Part shown: positions 1-5,666 of the stretch, piece by piece
Numbering within the stretch: position 1 is the stretch's first letter
How the letters are laid out: each line of letters starts with the position of its first letter
Origin: an uncultured Nitrospira sp.
GTDB taxonomy: Bacteria; Nitrospirota; Nitrospiria; Nitrospirales; Nitrospiraceae
DNA: 5,666 nucleotides
NCBI GenBank assembly: GCA_946479785.1
Contig: CAMLHQ010000131.1
Coordinates: 1-5,666, forward strand
Reading direction: 5' to 3'
Translations under genes and position numbers: made by a program
The notes under the pieces: model-generated
Told to the model about the DNA's origin: nothing
Seen by the model: only the letters and a program-made list of their open reading frames with translations
The model's database searches: none

Positions 1-261
1 GGCTTCAAGGAGCACCTGAGGATCTGTGCGCGAGGCAGTCAGAAACACTTCAAGATTGGGTGACGCACTGAGAAGGCTACGAATATCTGTAAATGTTTGC
101 TGGGGGCGCACTTCGTCCAATTCGAGCAATAACATGTCCACTGCGCCGGTTCCCTGTCCTTTTGTGATCAAGTAATCGCGCCGGCGGGAGACGATCTCCT
201 CAAACGTTTGCCGCGCCGCTTCGTTGCGGCAATCGATCGAGACCGCAATCAATCGAGCCAT
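1..261 (-). CDS. cpaE: CpaE/TadZ pilus localisation protein, N-terminal part (runs off left edge)
   Basis: Eighty-seven codons are open from ATG at 261 to the first base of the window, so the C-terminus is missing. The translation begins MARLIAVSIDCRNE and contains an acidic strand (DMLLLELDE, about residues 42-50) and a strand plus helix, VFLTASRTDPQVLLEA (about 72-87). That is the layout of the receiver-like (pseudo-response-regulator) domain that precedes the ParA/MinD-type ATPase in CpaE/TadZ. In that family the protein helps localise the Tad machine at the inner membrane. The ATPase part, with its Walker A motif, would lie outside the window, so the assignment rests on the N-terminal pattern and the position directly after tadG. 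The start is supported by GAGGAG at 272-277, 10 nt upstream. The gap to the tadG stop is 27 nt, consistent with the same operon. A different receiver-like regulator is possible but less likely here. Confidence 0.75.
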   Translation of the reverse strand, partial: MARLIAVSIDCRNEAARQTFEEIVSRRRDYLITKGQGTGAVDMLLLELDEVRPQQTFTDIRSLLSASPNLEVFLTASRTDPQVLLEA

Positions 262-288
262 GGGAGCAATTCTCCTCGGTTATATGAA

Positions 289-1401
289 CTATTCGACGAG
301 ACCAGGAATCGTGGCAAACGTAGGGCCAAACGGAAGACCGCCTCCGGCGGTTCCGCCGAACACGTTGCACTGAATCACACCCCTGATACACCCAGGTGCT
401 GTATTCCCACCCGTACAATTCACCGAATTGAGTGGGTTGCCGGGGCCGCCGACGAAGGTAATCCGGACGGTGGCAAAGCCGACGATCGGTATCGAACCAT
501 TGGGCGTGCAATCATTGCTTCCATACACCGGGAGGACCGCATCCCAGTTCTGACCTTGCGCAGTCTCTTGGTTAAAGAGGGTTACCAATCTGGACCAGGT
601 GGACCCGATATTGCCATTACCGAAGTTCAATGATGTCTGGCCGGCCGTCGTTCCGGGAGAGGTATACGTTCCATTGATCATGCCGTCGACAATGGATTTC
701 ATGTGGTTCGCATTGAACGATTGATCAAAGGTTGTCCAACCGGCGCAGCTTTGCGGCAGCCCCGTGGGAGAAAACTGGATCTGATCTCCACAGCCGAATC
801 CGGAGTTGAAATAGAACTGCGAGATCCCAAATGGCGCGTTCATCGTGGCCGGCGGCAGGACCGAATTGAGAGGACCCAAATTCGCTGTGGCCACGGCATT
901 CACGCTCACGCTGGACATCCCGACGACGTTTCCCAGGAAAGTACTAATAGGCCCGTTGGCTGTGGAATCCCTCCTGGCGATGACACGGACCGCTGTCGGA
1001 GTGTTATTTGTCGCCGTAAAGGTCCTTGTCGAAAAATTCCAGGTTCCAAATGCAATATCGGCAGCATTTATCGTGATGGGGACACCGGCAGCCGAATTGG
1101 CAACTGCCGTTGCCTGAGCCGCCGCCACGATCGTCGATCGGTTCGCAGCCGTGACCGAATAGGATTGCTGCGCTGCTGAGGTCATACCCTGGTAAATGAT
1201 CGCGAGTGCACGATCGCCGGCCAGAGCCGCAGCGTCCGATACGTTTTGCAATTCGTTTCTTGCAACAAGAGCATGGCCAATGTCGATGGCTGCCGCGCCC
1301 ATGGCAAGCAGGACAACCATAAAGACCGCCGTCATGACCGCAACGGCTCCACGTGAATTAGCGAGCGGCACCGTGACATGCTTTGCGATCCAGTTACTCA
1401 T
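289..1401 (-). CDS. tadG: TadG-like Flp pilus assembly protein
   Basis: This 370-residue protein has the TadE/G-type N-terminus: a short basic cytoplasmic segment, then RGAVAVMTAVFM leading into one hydrophobic segment (about residues 19-40). After that comes the AIDIGHALVARNELQNVSDA stretch (38-57), with AALAGDRALA (58-67) typical of the TadG family. The rest is predicted to be extracytoplasmic and rich in Ala, Thr, Asn and Gly. The C-terminal half has six cysteines (204, 219, 298, 329, 338, 345) and the N-terminal half has none, suggesting disulfides in the periplasm or outside. I see no DxSxS metal-binding motif, so this is not an evident von Willebrand A-type TadG. The start overlaps the tadE stop by 8 nt (ATGAGTAA), and an in-frame stop just upstream makes ATG 1401 the first possible ATG. 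Its Shine-Dalgarno is weak, so translational coupling to tadE is likely. Its exact role, minor pilin or assembly/tip factor, is not settled by sequence. Confidence 0.82.
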   Translation of the reverse strand: MSNWIAKHVTVPLANSRGAVAVMTAVFMVVLLAMGAAAIDIGHALVARNELQNVSDAAALAGDRALAIIYQGMTSAAQQSYSVTAANRSTIVAAAQATAVANSAAGVPITINAADIAFGTWNFSTRTFTATNNTPTAVRVIARRDSTANGPISTFLGNVVGMSSVSVNAVATANLGPLNSVLPPATMNAPFGISQFYFNSGFGCGDQIQFSPTGLPQSCAGWTTFDQSFNANHMKSIVDGMINGTYTSPGTTAGQTSLNFGNGNIGSTWSRLVTLFNQETAQGQNWDAVLPVYGSNDCTPNGSIPIVGFATVRITFVGGPGNPLNSVNCTGGNTAPGCIRGVIQCNVFGGTAGGGLPFGPTFATIPGLVE

Positions 1402-1798
1402 GGCGCATCACCGTTTGTGTGTTAATGATTAAGGGATTCGGAATGCCTGTCATCATTGGAATATAGGGAACCAAAAAGTTATAGCGATACGTCGCATGCA
1501 CGGTCAGGGTACTAGGATTGACCAAACCGGCCCCGGTCGCCGTAAAGGTCACGCTCGCGGGGTTGATTCCCGTGGCGGTTAGATAATTGTCGGCAATGGT
1601 GGTGATTTGTCCTGTCGTCAACTTAGGGGGTCCTTGAGTGATCCCGGCTCTCGCGCCTTCTCGCGTCGCATTCGTCACGATTTCACGCCCATACATGATC
1701 ATTCCGAATTCTATGATCCCGAGAAGGATCGTCAAGAGCACCGGCAACAGGAGCGCAAATTCTGCAGCCACCGCGCCACGTTGGTTCAGCTTTCTCAT
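1394..1798 (-). CDS. tadE: TadE-like pseudopilin
   Basis: This is a 134-residue protein from ATG 1798. The N-terminus MRKLNQRG/AVAAEFALLLP is a classic TadE motif: a basic leader, Gly8, then Glu at +5 and Phe at +6 after the presumed cut, followed by a transmembrane helix (about 14-36). The G/xxxxE(F/Y) form is the recognition site of the Tad prepilin peptidase (TadV/CpaA), whose gene lies in the same cluster, so processing is a reasonable inference. The conserved REIVTNATREGARAG segment (38-52) is also typical of TadE. An upstream in-frame ATG at 1807 would add three residues, but it sits only 1 nt from the AGGAGG box, so 1798 is preferred. The gene follows the small lipoprotein after 21 nt (12 nt from the alternative start) and overlaps tadG by 8 nt. 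The Thr/Asn-rich C-terminal domain is probably extracytoplasmic. Confidence 0.88.
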   Translation of the reverse strand: MRKLNQRGAVAAEFALLLPVLLTILLGIIEFGMIMYGREIVTNATREGARAGITQGPPKLTTGQITTIADNYLTATGINPASVTFTATGAGLVNPSTLTVHATYRYNFLVPYIPMMTGIPNPLIINTQTVMRHE

Positions 1799-1808
1799 TG
1801 CTGTCATT

Positions 1809-1814
1809 CCTCCT
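1809..1814 (-). promoter_or_regulatory. Shine-Dalgarno deciding the tadE start
   Basis: The minus strand reads AGGAGG here. The nearer ATG (1805-1807) follows after only 1 nt, which is too close for normal initiation. The ATG at 1796-1798 follows after 10 nt, and it also gives the compact basic leader usual for TadE. This favours 1798 as the start. Confidence 0.7.
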
Positions 1815-1819
1815 GAGCT

Positions 1820-2095
1820 CTACTTCGTTTTCACGCCGCTCGACACGATCGATCGGTCGAAATCCGATTCCGGCTTTTCGAAACCTTTTCGATAGGCTTC
1901 CATCGCAGTGGCATTCACTCTGCCGTCTTGGCCTTCGACGGGGTCCAATTTTTCACCGGCCGCCGGATCGAGCACTTGATTGGCTCGCATCTCTTGATAG
2001 GCCACTCCCCAGTTCGGACTAAGGGTTGCGTAAGAACAGCCGCCGAATAGAAGTGCTGCGCCCACTGCTGCGATCGTCACTTTTAAATTTTTCAT
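1820..2095 (-). CDS. Small Tad-locus outer-membrane lipoprotein
   Basis: This is a 91-residue protein with a lipoprotein signal peptide: MKNLK, a hydrophobic stretch (about 6-18), and the lipobox LFGGC with the lipidated Cys at 20. Residue +2 is Ser, not Asp, so sorting to the outer membrane is expected. The mature part is only about 72 residues, mostly polar. It carries NQVLDPAA (39-46) and DPVEGQDGRVNATAMEAYRK (51-70), ending in GFEKPESDFD. I associate this pattern (N-x-x-x-P-x-A, then VxGxDGxxA and a Tyr-containing helix) with small lipoproteins in proteobacterial Tad clusters. It is much shorter than CpaD or RcpB. The longer reading to 2137 adds 14 non-signal-like residues and is rejected, because AAGGAG lies 6 nt before ATG 2095. 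Sitting between the secretin and tadE, it could be a pilotin or secretin accessory; this is inferred from position only. Confidence 0.82.
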   Translation of the reverse strand: MKNLKVTIAAVGAALLFGGCSYATLSPNWGVAYQEMRANQVLDPAAGEKLDPVEGQDGRVNATAMEAYRKGFEKPESDFDRSIVSSGVKTK

Positions 2096-2101
2096 TGCAA
2101 A

Positions 2102-2107
2102 CTCCTT
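2102..2107 (-). promoter_or_regulatory. Shine-Dalgarno deciding the lipoprotein start
   Basis: The minus strand reads AAGGAG, 6 nt before the ATG at 2095. It selects the start that places a proper lipoprotein signal peptide at the N-terminus, and rules against the longer in-frame reading from 2137. Confidence 0.75.
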
Positions 2108-2138
2108 GTCATCCTTGCCAGATAGTTGACAGTTCAAG

Positions 2139-3617
2139 TTAGGGAACGATATGTCCGACTTGCCCTTCCATCGCGCGGCCTCTGGTTACGCGATTGGAAA
2201 GCACTTCAGCAGCAGGTGATTTATGACGCGCTTTGCCACCGAACCCGCCCTTCTCGGCAAATCCCATCAGGTAAAATTCGAAGTCATTTGGCTCTTCGAA
2301 ATAATCCGTCGGCAGAGACTGTGCCGTCATATCGAGCGGCTTCACCAGATGGGCGGTCACGATAATGAGCAGCTCCGTCTCATCCTTTTGGAAAGAGGTG
2401 CTCCTAAACAGCGCGCCCAGAATTGGAATATCGCCAAGACCTGGATACTTGTTAATAATTTCACGCACGTTGTCCCGCATGAGGCCCCCGATCGCAAAAC
2501 TCTGGCCGTCGGCGAGTTCAATCGTCGTCGAGGCCCTCCTCGTCGTGATCGCTGGAACGACAAATCCTTGTGTGCGCAAGGCATTCTGGAAGTCTAACTC
2601 TGAAACTTCCGGCGCCACGTTCAAACTAATGTGCTTCCTGTCCATGATATTCGGCGTAAAGACCAACCCGACACCGAACTTCTTAAATTGAATCGTGACT
2701 AATCCGAACGCTTGAGGAACAGGGATCGGAAACTCGCCGCCTGCGAGAAAAGCGGCTTCCTGACCATTTAAGGCTGTCAACGTCGGTTTGGCGAGCACCT
2801 TAACGACGTTTTCCTGATGCAATGCGTCGACGAAGCCGGACCACGTGATATTGCCGGTCTGGAATTGAAAGGCACCGTTCACCGCCGAAGTCGCTTGTTG
2901 TGACAGATTCAACGTGTTCGTCAAGGCACTGGTAACACCACCGCTGACTCCAGCAAAACTGTTTCCTCCCAACATCGTCGTCAGCTGATTCAGTGCGGTC
3001 ATACCGAATCCTTGAGGCGTCATCGCAGTCGCGTTGATGCCCAGACGGCGGACCAACTCCCGGCTCATCTCAGCGACCCGCACTTCCAGCATGACTTGTT
3101 GAACGCCGCCCACCTGCATCGAATTGATGACTTTCTTGGGCGCGTAGGCTTCTGCAATGCTCATGGCACGGGTAAGACTGTTGGCATTCGACGCTGTACC
3201 AGACAAGGTAATGTGGTCATGGCTTGCCATCACCAAAATGTTCTTTTCATCGGGCATCGCCTTATAGAGATTTTCCTTCAGGCGACTGAGATCCGGCGTG
3301 ATGACGATGTCGTACACACCCATCATTTTCCCGCTCTCGTTCCAGAGCGTGAGATTTGTCACCCCACTGGTCTTACCCGTGAGATAAATCTGTGTGGGGG
3401 ACAACACGACGGTATCAGCGACATCAGGATTAGCGAGCGAGGCCCGCTTAATTGCCACTGGCAGATCTAAGATCCTTGATTTGCCTACGGTCAATTCGAG
3501 CCGTTGAATGTCCCTTTGCTCAACTGTCCCAACTCCAGGCTCTTGCCCGTAGGACAGCGTCACTGTAGACATCGCGAGTAAGAAAGTTAGAATGAGTCTG
3601 ACGTCACATTGTTTCAT
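2139..3617 (-). CDS. cpaC: CpaC/RcpA outer-membrane secretin of the Tad pilus
   Basis: This 492-residue protein forms the outer-membrane channel through which the Flp pilus exits. A Sec signal peptide covers about 1-24 (SYG/QE cut). Residues 37-107 are the pilus-type N-terminal domain (VGKSRILDLP, RASLANPDVAD, YLTGKTSGVTNLTLW). Residues 110-169 are BON-like (HDHITLSGT, AEAYAPKKV). The secretin region follows from about 172 to 427: VLAKPTLTALNGQEAAFLAG (274-293), GVGLVFTPNI (315-324), and the C-terminal signature with GQSFAIGGLM and PGLGDIPILGALFRS (392-406) and ELLIIVTAHLVKPL (415-428). A CpaC-type tail (LPTDYFEEP...FEFYLMG) comes after that. The protein has no lipobox, so it would depend on an accessory for outer-membrane targeting, possibly the small lipoprotein encoded 43 nt downstream. 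AAGGAG at 3625-3630, 7 nt upstream, fixes the start. The length is normal for the family and the gene appears intact. Confidence 0.96.
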   Translation of the reverse strand: MKQCDVRLILTFLLAMSTVTLSYGQEPGVGTVEQRDIQRLELTVGKSRILDLPVAIKRASLANPDVADTVVLSPTQIYLTGKTSGVTNLTLWNESGKMMGVYDIVITPDLSRLKENLYKAMPDEKNILVMASHDHITLSGTASNANSLTRAMSIAEAYAPKKVINSMQVGGVQQVMLEVRVAEMSRELVRRLGINATAMTPQGFGMTALNQLTTMLGGNSFAGVSGGVTSALTNTLNLSQQATSAVNGAFQFQTGNITWSGFVDALHQENVVKVLAKPTLTALNGQEAAFLAGGEFPIPVPQAFGLVTIQFKKFGVGLVFTPNIMDRKHISLNVAPEVSELDFQNALRTQGFVVPAITTRRASTTIELADGQSFAIGGLMRDNVREIINKYPGLGDIPILGALFRSTSFQKDETELLIIVTAHLVKPLDMTAQSLPTDYFEEPNDFEFYLMGFAEKGGFGGKARHKSPAAEVLSNRVTRGRAMEGQVGHIVP

Positions 3618-3670
3618 CGATGTGCTCCTTAACGTCGTGTTGCGAATACTTATGCTTTGTGTTCCAACTC

Positions 3671-4294
3671 TTAGAATTTGACCGAACCGACTGAGGTGCC
3701 CTTAATCACTTCAACTGTCACCGTCTGAACATCCGGTGCAGGATTGCCGATCGGCTCAGGGTAGACCTTGAGAAAATTCAGCACTTTCTTCGGCGCATAG
3801 GCTTCTGCGACCGCTAAGACCTGCTGCTGCCGCCCTTCACTCGAAACGGTCCCTGAAATTGTCACGTGGTCGTGCGTCCCTTTGAGGTGAACATTTGATT
3901 CGTCAGGCAACAACTCCTTGAGATGCTGTTTCAACCGGGCAAGATCGACTCCCACATCGAGGTCGAACACGGCGATAACCTGATCATCTTTGCCCCAGAG
4001 AGTGAGATTCGTTGTGCCATATCCTTTTCCCGTCACATAGATCTGCCTCGGACTCAGGACAATGGCATCGGCAACCTGGGGGTCGGCCAGCGACGCCCGT
4101 TTGATTACCGTTGGCATATCCAGGACAGTCGACTTTCCGACCACCAGGCTAACCTGTTGCGGTTCAGGCATCTTGACCAGATGATGGTTGTCATCAATTG
4201 CTGTCGCAGTGATGGGCAGCATCATGATCCCACCAACGGCCATGGCAACCGCCCATCGACTAAGAGAGCTTGCTTCCTTACATGTCATATTCAT
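3671..4294 (-). CDS. Short CpaC paralogue without secretin domain (pilus N-terminal + BON-like)
   Basis: This 207-residue exported protein is preceded by a signal peptide (hydrophobic about 14-32, ATA/ID). Residues 45-177 align without gaps to CpaC residues 37-169. By hand count, 66 of the 126 positions starting at VGKS are identical, including RASLA-P-VAD, QIY-TGK, TNLTLW, HDH-T-SGT and AEAYAPKKV. It therefore has the pilus-type N-terminal domain (about 45-115) and a BON-like domain (about 118-177), but stops where the secretin barrel would begin. The end is a clean stop after a 30-residue linker and tail, with no leftover secretin sequence in the 53-nt gap, so it looks like an intact separate gene and not a frameshifted cpaC. 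The tail VEVIKGTSVGSVKF resembles the CpaB tail. It lies 19 nt after cpaB. A periplasmic adaptor between CpaB and the secretin ring is my inference; its function is unproven. Confidence 0.88.
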   Translation of the reverse strand: MNMTCKEASSLSRWAVAMAVGGIMMLPITATAIDDNHHLVKMPEPQQVSLVVGKSTVLDMPTVIKRASLADPQVADAIVLSPRQIYVTGKGYGTTNLTLWGKDDQVIAVFDLDVGVDLARLKQHLKELLPDESNVHLKGTHDHVTISGTVSSEGRQQQVLAVAEAYAPKKVLNFLKVYPEPIGNPAPDVQTVTVEVIKGTSVGSVKF

Positions 4295-4301
4295 CGTCAT
4301 G

Positions 4302-4306
4302 CCTCC
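4302..4306 (-). promoter_or_regulatory. Shine-Dalgarno deciding the short CpaC paralogue start
   Basis: The minus strand reads GGAGG. The first in-frame ATG (4298-4300) is only 1 nt away, while the ATG at 4292-4294 is 7 nt away. The latter is the better start and shortens the protein by two residues. Confidence 0.65.
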
Positions 4307-4313
4307 ATGAATC

Positions 4314-5141
4314 CTAGAACTTCACTTCCTTGCGGACATCCCCCTTGATGACCTCTATCCTAATTCCACCTTCTCCATCCTGAGCCTTAGGTGCTTGCTT
4401 CGGACGAAATGAACTGAGGAGCGCGCCGACATTGGCGCCTTTGGTCAGCACTCTCTCGCCGTTGAGCGGGTTCCTGAGCGCGAGTCTCAATCGCCCCTGC
4501 GTCGAAGCTAAGGCCAGCTTCTCGGCTTCTTCGACGTCCACCTCGACCGTGATGACCTGCACCTGTGTCGGCTCTTCGTCCTTTCCTTTTCGTTCCATCT
4601 GTGTGCCGGCGGCCAACACTCTGACGTTTTCCAGGATCATCTTAGCGATTGTATGGCCTTGCTTGTTCGGCTCTGGTTCAATCGTCACCATGACGTCCAC
4701 TCGGTCGGCCGGTTTGATGAAGCCAGCGACCCCGATCACGTCGTCGACTTTCACCGACATAGCGCGCTTGTTGGGATCCGTCACCGCTGCGACGCCACCA
4801 CTTGTCGTCCCGAGCGGAGCCAGCTTCGATTCAATGATCAATTCGTTCCTCTTGACGTCCACCAAGAGCACCCGATCCTTAATCGACTCCATGCTAGTAA
4901 AATGACCTTCGGGAAGTACCCCTGGAGGTAGTTCCTCCAGCTGCGCCATTTCTGCTGTCAGCTTGGTTCCCCAAGCGAGGTCAGAATTGGCCACTAGCAC
5001 CTGCACATTCTTGGTCGCGGGGATCGGAGCGGCCATCAACCGGTTTTTTTCATTCTGCATCCAGGAAAACACCAGGAAGCTTGTCAGTAGGGCAAGCACG
5101 ATGGCCAATCCAAAGAATGCTAGGGGCCGATACCGCTTCAT
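4314..5141 (-). CDS. cpaB: CpaB/RcpC Flp pilus assembly protein (SAF and RcpC domains)
   Basis: This 275-residue protein has a basic start (MKRYRP) and one N-terminal membrane anchor (about 7-27). A SAF-type domain follows at about 45-107: VQVLVANSDLAWGTKLTAEM (46-65), ELPPGVLPEGHF (70-81), LLVDVKRNELIIESKLAP. The RcpC/CpaB domain is at about 117-230: RAMSVKVDDVIGVAGFIKPA (126-145), then DRVDVMVTI, ILENVRVLAAGT and a TVEVDVEEAEKLALASTQGR stretch (198-217), ending LRLALRNP. A Pro/Lys-rich linker leads to the tail IRIEVIKGDVRKEVKF. CpaB proteins are periplasmic partners of the Tad secretin, and SAF domains are found in proteins that contact carbohydrate or cell wall, so a link between inner membrane, wall and channel is a reasonable inference. 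GAGGAG at 5150-5155, 8 nt upstream, supports the start. Length and domain order are normal for the family. Confidence 0.94.
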   Translation of the reverse strand: MKRYRPLAFFGLAIVLALLTSFLVFSWMQNEKNRLMAAPIPATKNVQVLVANSDLAWGTKLTAEMAQLEELPPGVLPEGHFTSMESIKDRVLLVDVKRNELIIESKLAPLGTTSGGVAAVTDPNKRAMSVKVDDVIGVAGFIKPADRVDVMVTIEPEPNKQGHTIAKMILENVRVLAAGTQMERKGKDEEPTQVQVITVEVDVEEAEKLALASTQGRLRLALRNPLNGERVLTKGANVGALLSSFRPKQAPKAQDGEGGIRIEVIKGDVRKEVKF

Positions 5142-5249
5142 TGTTTCGTCTCCTCTTTTGTAAACATCTTCATTTTCTAAAAGCTCAGGTCCTGCTCGCT
5201 TGTAAACTCCATCCCGCTTGACTCAGCCTATAGCAATTCATCCAGATGC
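5142..5249. other. cpaA-cpaB intergenic gap, longest in the window
   Basis: This 108-nt gap is the only stretch in the cluster long enough for a separate control element. It holds the cpaB Shine-Dalgarno and an exact 8-nt direct repeat, TTGTAAAC on the plus strand at 5158-5165 and 5200-5207. I see no convincing -35/-10 pair, no sigma-54 GG-N10-GC motif and no hairpin followed by a T run in the direction of transcription. Read-through from cpaA is the simplest reading. Confidence 0.5.
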
Positions 5250-5666
5250 CTATCCCACAAAGGGATGGAACCCCAATGAAAAAAGTAGGGTACCCGCCGC
5301 AATCGCAAGCCCGTAACGCAACCGGAATGGGAGTTGTAGGTCATGGTTCCGCACTTCCCCTCTTGTGAGGAAGGCTCCATACGTTGCAAATGCCAATTTT
5401 CGGCCCGTTCCGATGAATCCCCACTGGTAACACATGGCACCAAGTGCATACATACCGCCGACCAGGATGGCCAGCATTCCCGAGACGAGAGCTCCATAAG
5501 CTCCGACAATGGCTCCAATCGCCGCCATGAGCTTGACATCGCCCGCTCCCATGCCCCCCGCGAGATAAAGAAGTATAAAAAGTCCGAAGCCCGTCCCCAG
5601 GCCTGCCAAGCTGAAGAGCATACCCTGAAACCCGGCCAGCCAGGTATGAGCAAGGAGGGCCAATCC
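5250..5666 (-). CDS. cpaA: CpaA/TadV prepilin peptidase, C-terminal part (runs off right edge)
   Basis: The reading frame is open to the last base, giving 138 residues without the natural N-terminus. The fragment is very hydrophobic, with about four membrane segments. It contains GGMGAGDVKLMAAIGA (about 37-52), which has the GxGD aspartyl-protease motif of the type IV prepilin peptidase family, with the catalytic Asp at residue 43 of the fragment. The first catalytic Asp, near the first membrane segment, should lie beyond the window. The ending RLRYGLAIAAGTLLFSLGF is typical of the small CpaA/TadV form. In the Tad system this enzyme removes the leader from the Flp prepilin and from TadE-type pseudopilins. 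TTG at 5661-5663 could be read as a start, but the preceding membrane segment and catalytic half would then be lost, so the gene is better treated as truncated by the window edge. It is 108 nt upstream of cpaB. Confidence 0.92.
   Translation of the reverse strand, partial: GLALLAHTWLAGFQGMLFSLAGLGTGFGLFILLYLAGGMGAGDVKLMAAIGAIVGAYGALVSGMLAILVGGMYALGAMCYQWGFIGTGRKLAFATYGAFLTRGEVRNHDLQLPFRLRYGLAIAAGTLLFSLGFHPFVG

Noticed and set aside
208..1432. Several plus-strand open frames opposite tadG (for example 208-633, 703-1179, 845-1117, 1196-1432).
   Set aside because: They lie wholly opposite genes with clear family motifs, show no recognisable domains or ribosome binding sites that I can see, and have compositions expected of antisense reading of Ala/Gly/Thr-rich coding sequence.
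2096..2137. Longer start for the small lipoprotein at 2137.
   Set aside because: It would put 14 charged and polar residues before the signal peptide. The internal ATG at 2095 has a well-placed AAGGAG and gives a standard lipobox distance.
3618..3670. The 53-nt gap between the short CpaC paralogue and cpaC, checked for a frameshift that would join the two genes or for leftover barrel sequence.
   Set aside because: It holds a stop, a short AT-richer spacer and the cpaC Shine-Dalgarno, and cpaC then begins with its own full signal peptide. The two are separate genes.
3012..4905. Plus-strand open frames opposite cpaC, the short paralogue and cpaB (3012-3470, 3923-4348, 4432-4905).
   Set aside because: They are shadows of well-supported minus-strand genes. 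The similarity between the first two only mirrors the paralogy of the real genes on the other strand.
5180..5200. CAGGTCCTG palindromic core in the cpaA-cpaB gap, considered as a hairpin or operator.
   Set aside because: The half-sites are separated by one base, so no RNA hairpin can form, and the flanking bases match poorly (5 of 7), so an operator is not supported.
5252..5266. Small inverted repeat ATCCC-ACAAA-GGGAT overlapping the cpaA stop, considered as a terminator.
   Set aside because: The stem is only 5 bp, with no T run after it on the minus strand, and the downstream genes are in the same orientation and pathway.

Overview
The window is a contiguous, single-strand block of a Tad/Flp (type IVc) pilus assembly locus, with all genes on the minus strand and read from right to left. 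The order is prepilin peptidase CpaA/TadV (truncated by the right edge), CpaB/RcpC, a short CpaC-like protein without a secretin domain, full-length secretin CpaC/RcpA, a small lipoprotein, a TadE pseudopilin, a TadG-like protein, and CpaE/TadZ (truncated by the left edge). Spacing is tight: gaps of 108, 19, 53, 43, 21 and 27 nt, and an 8-nt overlap between tadE and tadG. Nearly every start has a good Shine-Dalgarno. This looks like one transcription unit entered from beyond the right edge and continuing past the left edge, probably into cpaF/tadA and tadB/tadC.

How the genes fit together: CpaA would process the Flp prepilin (not in this window) and pseudopilins such as TadE. CpaC would form the outer-membrane channel. 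CpaB is the periplasmic SAF/RcpC-domain partner of that channel. The small lipoprotein sits where an accessory or pilotin-like protein is expected. TadE and TadG are membrane-anchored and are probably minor or tip components. CpaE is the ParA/MinD-like localisation ATPase, of which only the receiver-like N-terminus is present.

The organism is a Gram-negative bacterium, as shown by the secretin and the lipobox lipoprotein, with moderately GC-rich DNA. The gene order (tadE-tadG between cpaC and cpaE, and a split-off CpaC N-terminal paralogue) is of the kind I associate with Nitrospirota or deltaproteobacterial-type Tad loci. A Nitrospira-like source is my best guess, but it is an inference and not demonstrated.

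The most interesting element is the short CpaC paralogue between cpaB and cpaC. It keeps the pilus N-terminal and BON-like domains, lacks the secretin barrel, and ends in a short tail that closely resembles the C-terminal tail of CpaB. No RNA genes, insertion sequences, CRISPR arrays or integration sites are visible, and no stretch over 300 nt lacks a gene.
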